A stretch of DNA of 64,000 nt, taken from assembly GCA_012026835.1 (NCBI GenBank), contig VEPN01000004.1, forward strand, positions 1 through 64,000, read 5' to 3'. The notes below the pieces were generated by a model. It searched no databases, was not told where the DNA came from, and was given only the letters and a program-made list of their open reading frames with translations. The position numbers were made by a program, and so were the translations under genes. This document shows positions 7,893-16,778 of this stretch, in pieces (the stretch's first letter is position 1; the number at the start of each line of letters is the position of its first letter). The DNA comes from Candidatus Methanoperedens sp. Its GTDB lineage: Archaea > Halobacteriota > Methanosarcinia > Methanosarcinales > Methanoperedenaceae.

Positions 7893-8623
7893 GCACCACT
7901 GATTTTCTATTCCAGGGAATCATAAGAGCATTTGAACTTATTATCAGCTTAAACCCTTATATCCTGAGCATAACAGGCGTCTCGATAAAAGTATCGGGTA
8001 CTGCCACTATCCTTGCGACCCTCACAGCTATACCTCTTGCATTTATTCTCGCCTTTTTGCACTTCAGGGGAAAGCAGGCGCTTATCGCCCTGATAAATAC
8101 AGGCATGGGGCTACCCCCGGTTTTTGTGGGGCTTTTTCTCTGGATAATGCTTGTACCCGCAGGGCCCCTGGGGTTCCTGCGTATGATATTTACCCAGGAA
8201 GCGATGATAGTTGCCCAGTATATACTCATCACCCCAATTATCACAGGCGTTTCCCTTGCAGCAATAAAAGCTGTCCCCAAGCCTTTAATAGAGACCGTAT
8301 ATACACTTGGCGGGGACCAGAAAGATGCGGTTATCACGACTATAAAAGAAGCAAGATTCGGTATAATCACAGCCATTCTTGCGGGACTTGGAAGGGCACT
8401 TGCAGAGGTGGGGGCCATTCTTATCGTAGGAGGCAACATCGCCCGCACGGGCAGCATAGGAGGTATAGGTGAAGGACTTTCCGAAACCCGGACTCTTACG
8501 ACAGCGATCACTTCAGAAACGAGCAAAGCTGAAATATCAACTGCCATTGCATTGGGGATAATCCTTATTTCCCTTGTCCTTACAGTGAATATCCTGGCTA
8601 ACTTTTTCCAGAAGAGGGATTGA
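7889..8623 (+). CDS. tupB: Tungstate ABC transporter permease TupB
   Basis: The 244-residue permease has about five to six membrane spans and the TupB-type sequence NTGMGLPPVFVGL near residue 72. The cytoplasmic coupling loop is TLGGDQKDAVITTIKEAR near residue 145. TupB forms the membrane channel for tungstate (or molybdate) uptake, supplying pterin cofactor enzymes. It is followed one base later by tupC. The usual substrate-binding gene tupA is not next to it; the gene before is unrelated. Confidence 0.9.
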   Translation: MSTTDFLFQGIIRAFELIISLNPYILSITGVSIKVSGTATILATLTAIPLAFILAFLHFRGKQALIALINTGMGLPPVFVGLFLWIMLVPAGPLGFLRMIFTQEAMIVAQYILITPIITGVSLAAIKAVPKPLIETVYTLGGDQKDAVITTIKEARFGIITAILAGLGRALAEVGAILIVGGNIARTGSIGGIGEGLSETRTLTTAITSETSKAEISTAIALGIILISLVLTVNILANFFQKRD

Positions 8624-8624
8624 A

Positions 8625-9347
8625 ATGGATGAGTTATTCAGGATAAAAGATCTCAGCATGGCATTCGGGGAAAAAGTGGTCTTAGAAAACATTGACCTGA
8701 CAATCCGGAGGGGCGAGATACTGGCTATTATCGGCCCAAGCGGCTCGGGAAAGACAACGCTCCTTCGAATATTGAATTTTTTTGAAAAACCCACATGTGG
8801 AAGCATGAAATTCGACGGTATGGATATTAGGGAAATAAATGACATCAGGCGCAGGATGTCGCTTCTTTTCCAGACACCTGCGATATTTAATACATCGGTT
8901 TTTGATAATGTGGCTTATGGACTGAAAGTGCGCGGTGTTGACAAAAAGGCAATAGAAAAAAAAGTCGGCGTTGCATTAAGCATAGTTGGCCTGTCAGGCA
9001 TGGAAAAACAAAAAGCCTGCACGCTATCAGGCGGCGAGGCGCAGCGCATGGCGTTTGCAAGGGCGATAGTATACGACCCTGAGATACTTCTACTTGATGA
9101 GCCGACAGCAAGCCTTGATCCTGCCAACGTGGCAAAGATAGAAGATATCATCAGGCGCGTGAGAGATGAATTGGGAACAACCATAATCATTGCAACACAT
9201 AACATTCCCCAGGTAAGACGCATCGCAGACAGGGTGGGTATCCTCCTGGACGGGGTGCTGATCGAAGTAAATGATAAAGAAAAGATTTTTGCAGCGCCTG
9301 ATGATGCAAGATCAGAGGCGTTCATTAAAGGCGAGATGGTTTACTGA
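8625..9347 (+). CDS. tupC: Tungstate ABC transporter ATP-binding protein TupC
   Basis: The 240-residue ATPase has Walker A GPSGSGKTT, Q-loop LLFQTPAIF, signature LSGGEAQRMAFARA, Walker B ILLLDEPTASLDP and switch histidine IIIATHNIPQ. The sequence between the Q-loop and signature matches tungstate transporters rather than phosphate or amino acid ones. It follows tupB directly and overlaps by 23 bases the 3-prime end of the convergent nuclease-like gene. Confidence 0.9.
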   Translation: MDELFRIKDLSMAFGEKVVLENIDLTIRRGEILAIIGPSGSGKTTLLRILNFFEKPTCGSMKFDGMDIREINDIRRRMSLLFQTPAIFNTSVFDNVAYGLKVRGVDKKAIEKKVGVALSIVGLSGMEKQKACTLSGGEAQRMAFARAIVYDPEILLLDEPTASLDPANVAKIEDIIRRVRDELGTTIIIATHNIPQVRRIADRVGILLDGVLIEVNDKEKIFAAPDDARSEAFIKGEMVY

Positions 9348-9876
9348 TGTTAAACTCCAGAAGCGTTCTCTGGTACGGGTCATCCACAATGCCTGAAGGG
9401 ATGTTGAACTGTTTCTTGATCCTTTTCATCATATTCGCCCTGAAACCAGGATCAGGGAACAGATAATCCGGGTTCTTTATTACTTCCATGTGGGTCAGGT
9501 CAATAAGACCAATTTCTTTTAATTCAAAGGTCTTCTTTGAGAAGCGCCTGGCAGCAAGGTAAAAATATTCGCATGTATGCCTGTATGTTTCCAGGTAATC
9601 TATGGCAAGTTTTGAATAAACCGGGGCGTCCCATTCCTTGATCTCAATACCCACAATATAGAATCTCTCGGATTTTTTAAATAACGCTATAATATCTGCC
9701 AGGTTGCATGCGCTCTTGCGGCAGAGGAAAGGTTTGATATGCATTTCGGACGTATGGAATACCGGAGCGCCATGCTGGGTTATTACATTAATTATTTCAT
9801 GGGAGTTGATAGTCATTCCGAAGCTTGAGAATTTCATCTTATCGTGGAACATATTTTTTAATCGCTTCCGATACAC
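9325..9876 (-). CDS. Predicted PD-(D/E)XK nuclease-like protein
   Basis: The 183-residue product has a core resembling the PD-(D/E)XK nuclease fold: ADIIALFKKSERFYIVGIEIKEWD, with Asp near residue 61 and the E-x-K pair near residues 78-80. MmcB-type and restriction-like proteins share this layout. The start is GTG at 9876, with GTGATG just upstream; an internal ATG at 9849 lacks a good site. It overlaps the end of the RNA methyltransferase gene by 19 bases, so the two are probably co-transcribed. A role in DNA repair is possible but not shown. Confidence 0.55.
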   Translation of the reverse strand: MYRKRLKNMFHDKMKFSSFGMTINSHEIINVITQHGAPVFHTSEMHIKPFLCRKSACNLADIIALFKKSERFYIVGIEIKEWDAPVYSKLAIDYLETYRHTCEYFYLAARRFSKKTFELKEIGLIDLTHMEVIKNPDYLFPDPGFRANMMKRIKKQFNIPSGIVDDPYQRTLLEFNISKPSRL

Positions 9877-11228
9877 CTCATCACAGCAGCGAAAAATCCA
9901 TCTGTATTATGGATATGGGGCAACGACCTGAAAAATCCATCCCTTATCGTGAATTTGCCAAATAGATCAGTGTTGATTCCTGAGACCGGTACCTGGGAAA
10001 AACCTCTATTTTCAATAAGGAATTCCCGCACAATATCTTCATTTTCTTCCCTGCTTATCGTGCAGGTTGCATAGACAAGCCTCCCTCCGGGTTTTACCAG
10101 CCTGCTGTATTCCATAAGGATTTCTTTCTGCTTTGCTGCAAGCTCCTTTATATCATCCGCTGCCAATCGCCATTTTGAATCGGGATTCCTCCTGAATACT
10201 CCCATCCCTGAGCATGGAGCATCAATGAATACGCAATCGGCTTTACCATTGTATTGTTGCAACTCATCTACGCCTGCTGTCTGGATATTTGTTGCTCCGG
10301 CCCTCCCTGCCCGCCTTCTTAAATTTGCAAGCTTTGATGCATGTGTCTCGAAAGCGACAATAGTTCCGTGGTTTTTCATTAATCCTGCAAGAAAAAGCGA
10401 TTTTCCCCCGTTCCCTGCGCATGCATCAATAACGAATTCTCCAGGCTTTGCCCCCGCGAGGAGGGTAATAAGCTGGCTCCCTTCATCCTGTACTTCAAAG
10501 AGCCCATTCCTGAACGCCTCTGTTTTAAAGATATTCTCTTTTTTATTGACAACGAGCCCGAATGGTGAAAAAGCTGTTGTTGATGAGGGATAGCCTTCGT
10601 CTTTGAGTGAATTCTGAAGGTCGAAGGGGTCTGTTTTCAGGGGATTTGACCTTATTGTTAAAGGCGGGTCAAGATTATTGGCACGGCAGAGTTCTTCGAC
10701 CTCCCCGGGTTCCTGGAATTCCGCGAGCCATTTTTTTACTATCCAGGATGGGTGTGAATGATACACACTGATATAATCAACCCGGGATTTTTCTTTATCA
10801 GGGAAAATCACGTTGCCTTTATTTCTCAGCACTGCCTCAACTGTCCTTTTTACAAAACCAGCGAACTTATTTCCGTTCGGGCAAAGGGCTGTGGCATTGC
10901 TTAAGATACCGGCAGGTGTTGAATCAGTAAATAACGCCTGGTAAGTGCATATCCTGATTATACTGGTAATATTTATATCAAGCTCTGATATCCTGGCGTT
11001 TGATGCATTTGCGATAACGTAATCGATCTTCCCGCGGTGGCGCAGTATCCCATATACGAACTCTACAATCCTGGCTTTTTCCGGAGATGAAAAATTCCCC
11101 TCCTTAAAAAGCCCGCCAAGAAGAACATCGGGATACTTTTTATCTGCCTGTACTGCAACCAGGATATCAAGTATCGCAAAATACGTTTTTTGCCTGGTGA
11201 ATCCGATACTGCTTTTTCGCTTATCCAC
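9858..11228 (-). CDS. RsmB/NOP family RNA m5C methyltransferase
   Basis: The 456-residue protein has an N-terminal NusB-like helical domain (about residues 10-140) and a C-terminal SAM methyltransferase domain. Diagnostic motifs are VIDACAGNGGK (SAM binding), DAPCSGMGVFRRNPD (motif IV with the release cysteine) and YATCTISREENE (motif VI with the catalytic cysteine). The family methylates cytosine C5 in rRNA or tRNA. The NusB domain resembles bacterial RsmB (Fmu/Sun), so it may be laterally acquired. Confidence 0.88.
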   Translation of the reverse strand: MDKRKSSIGFTRQKTYFAILDILVAVQADKKYPDVLLGGLFKEGNFSSPEKARIVEFVYGILRHRGKIDYVIANASNARISELDINITSIIRICTYQALFTDSTPAGILSNATALCPNGNKFAGFVKRTVEAVLRNKGNVIFPDKEKSRVDYISVYHSHPSWIVKKWLAEFQEPGEVEELCRANNLDPPLTIRSNPLKTDPFDLQNSLKDEGYPSSTTAFSPFGLVVNKKENIFKTEAFRNGLFEVQDEGSQLITLLAGAKPGEFVIDACAGNGGKSLFLAGLMKNHGTIVAFETHASKLANLRRRAGRAGATNIQTAGVDELQQYNGKADCVFIDAPCSGMGVFRRNPDSKWRLAADDIKELAAKQKEILMEYSRLVKPGGRLVYATCTISREENEDIVREFLIENRGFSQVPVSGINTDLFGKFTIRDGFFRSLPHIHNTDGFFAAVMRCIGSD

Positions 11229-11263
11229 GACCGCAATTTAGCCTTTGTATTATTTAAGTATTC

Positions 11264-13909
11264 TCAACCGCCTGCCGCTTTTTTCTTAAGCGCTGCCAGT
11301 GTATTGAGTGCATCCAGCGGGGTCATAGAGTCCACATTGAGGCGTTTTAGCTCCTCGACAACAGGTGATTCCTTCACGCTGTTATCCGAATCAAAAAGGA
11401 TTAGCTGCGTGTATTTCGTATCCCCCCTGCCTTTTCCCGCAATGCCGCTTTCACTTTCCACCTCTTTTAATATTTCCCTTGCTCTTGCTGTTACTTTCAC
11501 TGGCACGCCTGCGAGCCTTGCAACATGGATGCCGTAACTCCTGTCTGTTGCGCCCGGAATTATCTTGCGCAGGAACACCAGGTCGTTACCTTCCTCTTTT
11601 ACTGCTATGTGATAGTTCTTCACACGCCTCATGGCCTTGCTGATAGCTGTAAGCTGGTGATAGTGCGTGGCAAAAAGCGAACGCACTCCCACCCTGTCCT
11701 TATTATGGATGAATTCCACTACCGCGCGGGCGATACTGTACCCGTCGTATGTGCTTGTTCCCCTTCCTATTTCATCAAGCAGGATCAGGCTTCTGGGTGT
11801 CGCGTTGTTCAGGATGTTGGCAAGTTCCACCATTTCTATCATGAAAGTACTCTGGCCGCTGGCAAGGTCATCAAAAGCTCCCACCCGCGTAAATACCCTG
11901 TCCACGATCCCTACCGTGGCATAGGAGGCTGGCACGAAACTGCCAATCTGGGCCATTATGACGATTAGCGCAGTCTGCCTCATGTATGTGGACTTCCCTG
12001 CCATGTTCGGGCCTGTCAGGAGCAGGAACTGGTTTTCCTGGCAGTCAATATGGGTATCGTTGGGGACAAATCCTCCGGGAACCGAATTCTCAACGACCGG
12101 ATGCCGCCCGTCACGGACAATAATGTTGCAGCCATCATTTACCTCAGGCCTGATATATTTATTATTTACAGATATTTCTGCAAGGTTTGCGATCACATCC
12201 AGTTCTCCGATAGCATGGCCCGTTGCCTGCAACTCCTTTGACCTTGCCGCGATCCGTGAGTTAATATCATTAAAGAGTTCAAATTCAAGCGATTTCTTTT
12301 TTTCATCCGCAGAAAGTATCATGACTTCCTTTTCCTTGAGTGAAGGAGTATAGAAACGTTCCCCGTTTGCCGTTGTTTGTTTGCGTATATAATCAGGCGG
12401 GACCTGCGAAAGGTTGGCTTTTGTGACTTCGATATAATACCCGAACACGGAATTGTAGCCAATCTTTAAGGATTTTATGCCCGTTCGCTCGCGTTCATGC
12501 TGTTGCATTTCCGCAATCCAGTCCCTCCCGTGGAGAGACATTTTATTTAGCTCATCCAGATTCTTATCATATCCCTCTTTTATCATCCCGCCATCGCGGA
12601 TACTTATGGGTGGGTCATCCACGATTGCACGCTCAAGCAGAGCCACTATTTCTGTAAAATCCGAAATCTTCTGGATCATACCTGATAAAAGAGCGCTTTT
12701 GACCTCATTTTCTTTGAGGGATTTTATGATTTCAGGAATAGTTGCAAGGGAAACCTTAAGTGCGATAAGGTCGCGGGCGTTTGAGTTGCCATAGGCGATA
12801 CGTCCTGTGAGACGTTCTATGTCCTTTATCCTTGAGAGGAGCGACCTTAGATCAAAACGGAGGAGCGTTTTTTTTGTGATTTCATCTACGGCGTCCAGTC
12901 TTTCTGCGATTTTAGCGACCGGGATGAGGGGAGCAAGCACCATTTTCCTAAGCAGCCTTCCTCCCATAGGGGTCTTTGTATGGTCAAGGACAGATAATAA
13001 AGAGCCGGAGGCTTCACCTCTTATCCCCTGCACGATTTCAAGGTTACGCAGGGTGATGGAATCAAGTATCATGAACTCGCTCTCAAAATATGTCCGCAGG
13101 GCCTGGATATGCCCCAGGTCCCTCATCTGGGTGTTCTTTGCATAAAGCAGCGCAGCGCCCGCTGCTGATACTGCGTGCGGGAGTCCCTCGCATCCCATGC
13201 CTTCAAGCGTCACGATCCCAAAATGCCCTGTAAGGAGGTCGCGTGCTGCTTTAGTGTCAAAGGCTTCCGCCTCGAATTTATTGACCGCGATGCCGGTGTT
13301 CCTGAGGCGTTCAGTGAGAGCTTTATTCTCAAAAAGCTGCGGTGGGAGTATGCATTCGGCAGGTCTCATCCGTGCGGCTTCACTGGTTATCCTGTCAAAA
13401 TCCTGGTTATCAGCGAACTGGGTCGCCATGAATTCGCCTGTGCTCACGTCAAGGAAGGATATTCCGAATTGCATATCCTGCCCTGAAACAGACATCAGGT
13501 AATTGTTGGACTGGTCGGTAACAAGGGATTGATCGATAACCGTGCCAGGTGTAATTACCCTCACGACTCCCCTTTTCACCACGCCTTTTGCGGTCTTTGG
13601 GTCTTCAAGCTGCTCGCATATTGCGACTTTATAGCCTTTTTTAATAAGGCGGGGAAGGTACGAATCCACTGCATGATACGGGATGCCTGCAAGTGGCATG
13701 TCATCGCCTTCTTTATCCCTGCCACGCGATGTAAGGGTTATCTCAAGCTCTTTTGCGATTATTTTCGCATCTTCCCCGAAGGACTCGTAGAAGTCACCCA
13801 TCCTGAAGAAAATAAGTGCATCTTTGTGCTTCTCTTTTGCCTCATAATACTGGCGCATTGCAGGTGTCATCTTGTCCATTCTGGTTTCTCCGGGGTTTGA
13901 GATATTCAT
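11264..13909 (-). CDS. mutS: DNA mismatch repair protein MutS
   Basis: The 881-residue protein is a full-length bacterial-type MutS. The N-terminal mismatch-recognition motif is FFRMGDFYESF with the Phe-X-Glu wedge (about residues 35-45). Central lever and clamp domains follow. The C-terminal ATPase has Walker A GPNMAGKST, Walker B ILLDEIGRGTST and the trans-acting FATHYHQL. It recognises base mismatches and short loops. No mutL is nearby, though archaea with MutS usually have one. The ATG at 13909 has AGGAG three bases ahead; an internal ATG at 13879 is an alternative. Confidence 0.96.
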   Translation of the reverse strand: MNISNPGETRMDKMTPAMRQYYEAKEKHKDALIFFRMGDFYESFGEDAKIIAKELEITLTSRGRDKEGDDMPLAGIPYHAVDSYLPRLIKKGYKVAICEQLEDPKTAKGVVKRGVVRVITPGTVIDQSLVTDQSNNYLMSVSGQDMQFGISFLDVSTGEFMATQFADNQDFDRITSEAARMRPAECILPPQLFENKALTERLRNTGIAVNKFEAEAFDTKAARDLLTGHFGIVTLEGMGCEGLPHAVSAAGAALLYAKNTQMRDLGHIQALRTYFESEFMILDSITLRNLEIVQGIRGEASGSLLSVLDHTKTPMGGRLLRKMVLAPLIPVAKIAERLDAVDEITKKTLLRFDLRSLLSRIKDIERLTGRIAYGNSNARDLIALKVSLATIPEIIKSLKENEVKSALLSGMIQKISDFTEIVALLERAIVDDPPISIRDGGMIKEGYDKNLDELNKMSLHGRDWIAEMQQHERERTGIKSLKIGYNSVFGYYIEVTKANLSQVPPDYIRKQTTANGERFYTPSLKEKEVMILSADEKKKSLEFELFNDINSRIAARSKELQATGHAIGELDVIANLAEISVNNKYIRPEVNDGCNIIVRDGRHPVVENSVPGGFVPNDTHIDCQENQFLLLTGPNMAGKSTYMRQTALIVIMAQIGSFVPASYATVGIVDRVFTRVGAFDDLASGQSTFMIEMVELANILNNATPRSLILLDEIGRGTSTYDGYSIARAVVEFIHNKDRVGVRSLFATHYHQLTAISKAMRRVKNYHIAVKEEGNDLVFLRKIIPGATDRSYGIHVARLAGVPVKVTARAREILKEVESESGIAGKGRGDTKYTQLILFDSDNSVKESPVVEELKRLNVDSMTPLDALNTLAALKKKAAGG

Positions 13910-13978
13910 CTACTCCTATTTTTGTTTTTGCCTTGGGCACAGAAACCCTTACATCTTTGTGCGCCATTGGAACCCCGG

Positions 13979-14776
13979 ATGTCAGCTTTAGAAAAAATGA
14001 ATTCCATCACTCTGGCTCTCTCATGTAAAGGCAGCGTTCTTGTAGCCTTCTCAGGCGGGGTGGATAGCTCTGTGCTTGCAGCTCTTGCTTATAAGGCACT
14101 GGGCGATAATTCCGTTGCTGTTACAGCAGACTCACCCACACTGGCAAAAGGTGAACTTGAATGTGCAAAAGAGGTTGCAGGGGAGATAGGGATAAGGCAC
14201 ATTGTAATATCTTATGATGAACTTGATGAACCCGGCTTTTCAGAAAATCCAGCGGACAGGTGCTATTACTGCAAGAAAGGTTTGATAAAGGAGTTAAAAA
14301 AAATCGCGGAGAAAGAAGGTATTAATACCATTGTTGAAGGGACTAATTTATCAGACCTGCAAAAACACAGGCCAGGATACAGGGCTGTCACCGAAGAGGG
14401 AATATATAACCCGTTTGTGGAATTTAAAGTTGTAAAAGAAGAGATACGTGAAATAGCGCGCAAGCTAAAGCTTTCGGCGGCGGATAAGCCCTCCATGGCA
14501 TGTCTTTCTTCGCGTTTTCCCTATGGGCAGAGGATAACGCTTGATGCGCTAAAAAGGGTGGGCGAGGCTGAGGATTTCCTTAAGAAGGCAGGTTTTCCGG
14601 TCGTGCGCGTTCGCGACCATGCCGGAATAGCGCGGATTGAGATAATGCCTGCTGAGATGCCGCGCTTCCTCAAAATGCGCGAGGCTGTAGTTTCAGAATT
14701 AAGGAGGCTGGGATTTTCCTACGTCACTCTTGACCTCATGGGTTTCAGGAGCGGGAGCATGGATGAGGTGCTGTGA
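13979..14776 (+). CDS. larE: ATP-dependent sacrificial sulfur transferase LarE
   Basis: The protein has the PP-loop SGGVDSS that adenylates its substrate. LarE donates sulfur for the nickel-pincer nucleotide cofactor of lactate racemase-type enzymes. Conserved cysteines occur in DRCYYCKKGL and in MACLSSRFPYGQ. Starting at ATG 13979 gives 265 residues, the usual size; an upstream in-frame start would add 19 residues without a ribosome site. Divergent from mutS. No larA, larB or larC is seen in the window. Confidence 0.85.
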   Translation: MSALEKMNSITLALSCKGSVLVAFSGGVDSSVLAALAYKALGDNSVAVTADSPTLAKGELECAKEVAGEIGIRHIVISYDELDEPGFSENPADRCYYCKKGLIKELKKIAEKEGINTIVEGTNLSDLQKHRPGYRAVTEEGIYNPFVEFKVVKEEIREIARKLKLSAADKPSMACLSSRFPYGQRITLDALKRVGEAEDFLKKAGFPVVRVRDHAGIARIEIMPAEMPRFLKMREAVVSELRRLGFSYVTLDLMGFRSGSMDEVL

Positions 14777-14937
14777 TATTAAAAACATTAAAAAATATCG
14801 GAGCATCTGCACAAAAAATTATTCTTTTTGGTTCAAGAGCCAGAAAGGACTTTACCCGCTTCAGTGATTACGACATTCTCATAATAACAGACAGGAAAAT
14901 TGTAAGGAACGCCTTGAAAAAGGGCGTTGCATTATGA
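14773..14937 (+). pseudogene. Truncated MNT-type nucleotidyltransferase
   Basis: A GTG start overlapping the larE stop (GTGA) opens 54 codons containing the minimal nucleotidyltransferase motif FGSRARKDFTRFSDYDILI. Intact MNT antitoxins have about 95-130 residues with a third acidic residue further on; that half is missing here. A short frame follows at 14935 (MIDDYIIKSYSDLIKTF) and may be residue of the deleted part or of a neighbouring HEPN gene. Probably a decayed MNT/HEPN module. The rest of 14938-15011 shows nothing else. Confidence 0.6.
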
Positions 14938-15011
14938 TTGATGATTACATAATAAAAAGCTACAGTGATTTAATCAAAACGTTCTTATCTTTTTAGGCTG
15001 TACTTATAGCG

Positions 15012-16205
15012 ATGGATTCCGGAATCACCATATCATCGAAATCACTCAAAGAAAAGACCATAGTCCTTGGCATCACAGGCAGCATCGCAGCAGTAAAGTG
15101 CATTGAACTTGCGCGTGAACTCAGGAGGCATGAAGCTACAGTATATGCAGTGATGACAGGGGAGGCGCAAAAGATAATCCACCCTGAAGCGATGCGCTAT
15201 GCTACAGGGAACCGCGTGATTACAGAAATCACAGGCGATGTCGAGCATGTGGAATTTTGCGGTATCGGTGGCAAGGCATCTCTTCTTTTGATTGCGCCAT
15301 GCACCGCAAATACGATAGGAAAGCTTGCGCACGGCATCGACGACACGACTGTCACGACTTTTGCAACAACGGCTTTTGGTTCCGGTATCCCGATAATGAT
15401 CGTTCCTGCAATGCACGAATCTATGTATGATCATCCTATCGTTATCGAGAACATCGGGAAACTCTCAGGACTCGGCGTGGAATTCATCAGCCCTGTAATG
15501 GAGGAAGGCGCAGCAAAGATAGCAGGGAAGGAAGAGACCGTGCTCAGGGTCGAGAGAGCACTCGGGAAAAAGATGCTTGCGGGTAAGCGCATCTTAATAA
15601 CCGGCGGAGCAACGGCTGAAGCGATAGACCCTATCAGGATAATAACCAACCGCGCATCCGGAAAGACTGGTGTGGAGCTGGCGCTTGAAGCCTTCAGGAG
15701 GGGAGCGGATGTCACCCTTGTCCACAGGGGATGCATCGGTATCCAGGGAATATGCGAATTCGAGGCTGAGAGTGCTAAGGATATGACGAATGTTGTACTT
15801 GATGAACTGGGTAAGGGATGCGACCTCCTTATCAGCGCAGCGGCAATATCGGATTTCACAACTTCGCCTTCAAAGGAGAAGATAAAATCTGAAAAAGAGG
15901 TCACTCTCACGTTGAAGCCTGCGCCAAAGCTTATCAGGGAGGCGCGCCTGAAATACCCGGGGCTTAAGATTATCGGCTTCAAGGCAGAAACCGGGGTTTC
16001 AGGGGACGAACTGGTAAAGCGCGCGCGGGAATCCATGCAAGCTTCTGGGCTCAGCATGGTCGTTGCGAACGATGTATCCTCTGGCGGGATGGGCACAGAT
16101 GAGAACGAGGTTTATATTATAGATAGCAGTATCGAGCGTATCAGCGGGACAAAATACGAAATAGCAGTGAAGATAATGGATAAAATCGGGGACATCCTTA
16201 AATGA
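15012..16205 (+). CDS. coaBC: Bifunctional phosphopantothenoylcysteine decarboxylase/phosphopantothenate-cysteine ligase CoaBC
   Basis: The 397-residue protein catalyses two steps of coenzyme A synthesis: joining cysteine to phosphopantothenate, then decarboxylating the product. The N-terminal flavoprotein domain (about 15-185) has GITGSIAAVKCIELARE and the substrate clamp PAMHESMYDHP. The C-terminal ligase domain (about 195-395) has ITGGATAEAIDPIR and ITNRASGKTG. It overlaps the following 96-residue gene by 4 bases. Confidence 0.95.
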   Translation: MDSGITISSKSLKEKTIVLGITGSIAAVKCIELARELRRHEATVYAVMTGEAQKIIHPEAMRYATGNRVITEITGDVEHVEFCGIGGKASLLLIAPCTANTIGKLAHGIDDTTVTTFATTAFGSGIPIMIVPAMHESMYDHPIVIENIGKLSGLGVEFISPVMEEGAAKIAGKEETVLRVERALGKKMLAGKRILITGGATAEAIDPIRIITNRASGKTGVELALEAFRRGADVTLVHRGCIGIQGICEFEAESAKDMTNVVLDELGKGCDLLISAAAISDFTTSPSKEKIKSEKEVTLTLKPAPKLIREARLKYPGLKIIGFKAETGVSGDELVKRARESMQASGLSMVVANDVSSGGMGTDENEVYIIDSSIERISGTKYEIAVKIMDKIGDILK

Positions 16206-16492
16206 AGATCATTACTCTTGAGCCGTGCTTCACAAAAGATACCGAGGATTTGTTCAGCGGCGAGGCAGAACTTGGCAATATCCGGATAACTCCTGAGGCT
16301 GTTGAAGAACTTAAAAAACACTTCGAGGGCGTGCAGGTGACGCCTGGAAACGAGATGCTCGTACTTTCAAACCCCCCTGTTGAGAAGATAATAGTTTTTG
16401 ATAGCGGCAGGGCCATAATACGGCGCATTGCCGGAAAGGAGCTGGCGGTGAAGAGGTTTGAGCTGCTGGAAATGGTGCTTGGGGGAAGTTAA
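16202..16492 (+). CDS. Conserved hypothetical protein downstream of coaBC
   Basis: A 96-residue soluble protein starting MKIITLEPCFTKDTEDLF. It has no membrane span and I do not recognise its family. Its start overlaps the coaBC stop (ATGA), so the two are translationally coupled, which argues that it is a real gene. A role linked to CoaBC or coenzyme A is only a guess from position. Confidence 0.65.
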   Translation: MKIITLEPCFTKDTEDLFSGEAELGNIRITPEAVEELKKHFEGVQVTPGNEMLVLSNPPVEKIIVFDSGRAIIRRIAGKELAVKRFELLEMVLGGS

Positions 16493-16778
16493 GATAAGGT
16501 CAGCTTTTTTGGCTGTTCTGGAACCTGCTTGTTCACGCAAAATAGATGTAAAAAGGGTTTTTATCATCATGTCACCTCGATGAAATCAAAGAGTTTGTCA
16601 GGAAGGTTTTAAATCATATTTCCTGATTAAACTGTCAAAAGTTGGCTTTTGTCACAGAAATTATTTATATAATGAGTTCTTAGTGATGACAGCCCTATCA
16701 TATTGCTTTTTTGCAGCATGAAATAATGGGTCAGAGACGAGGATAATAGTGAAAAAATATGATCAGAAGGGGATATAT

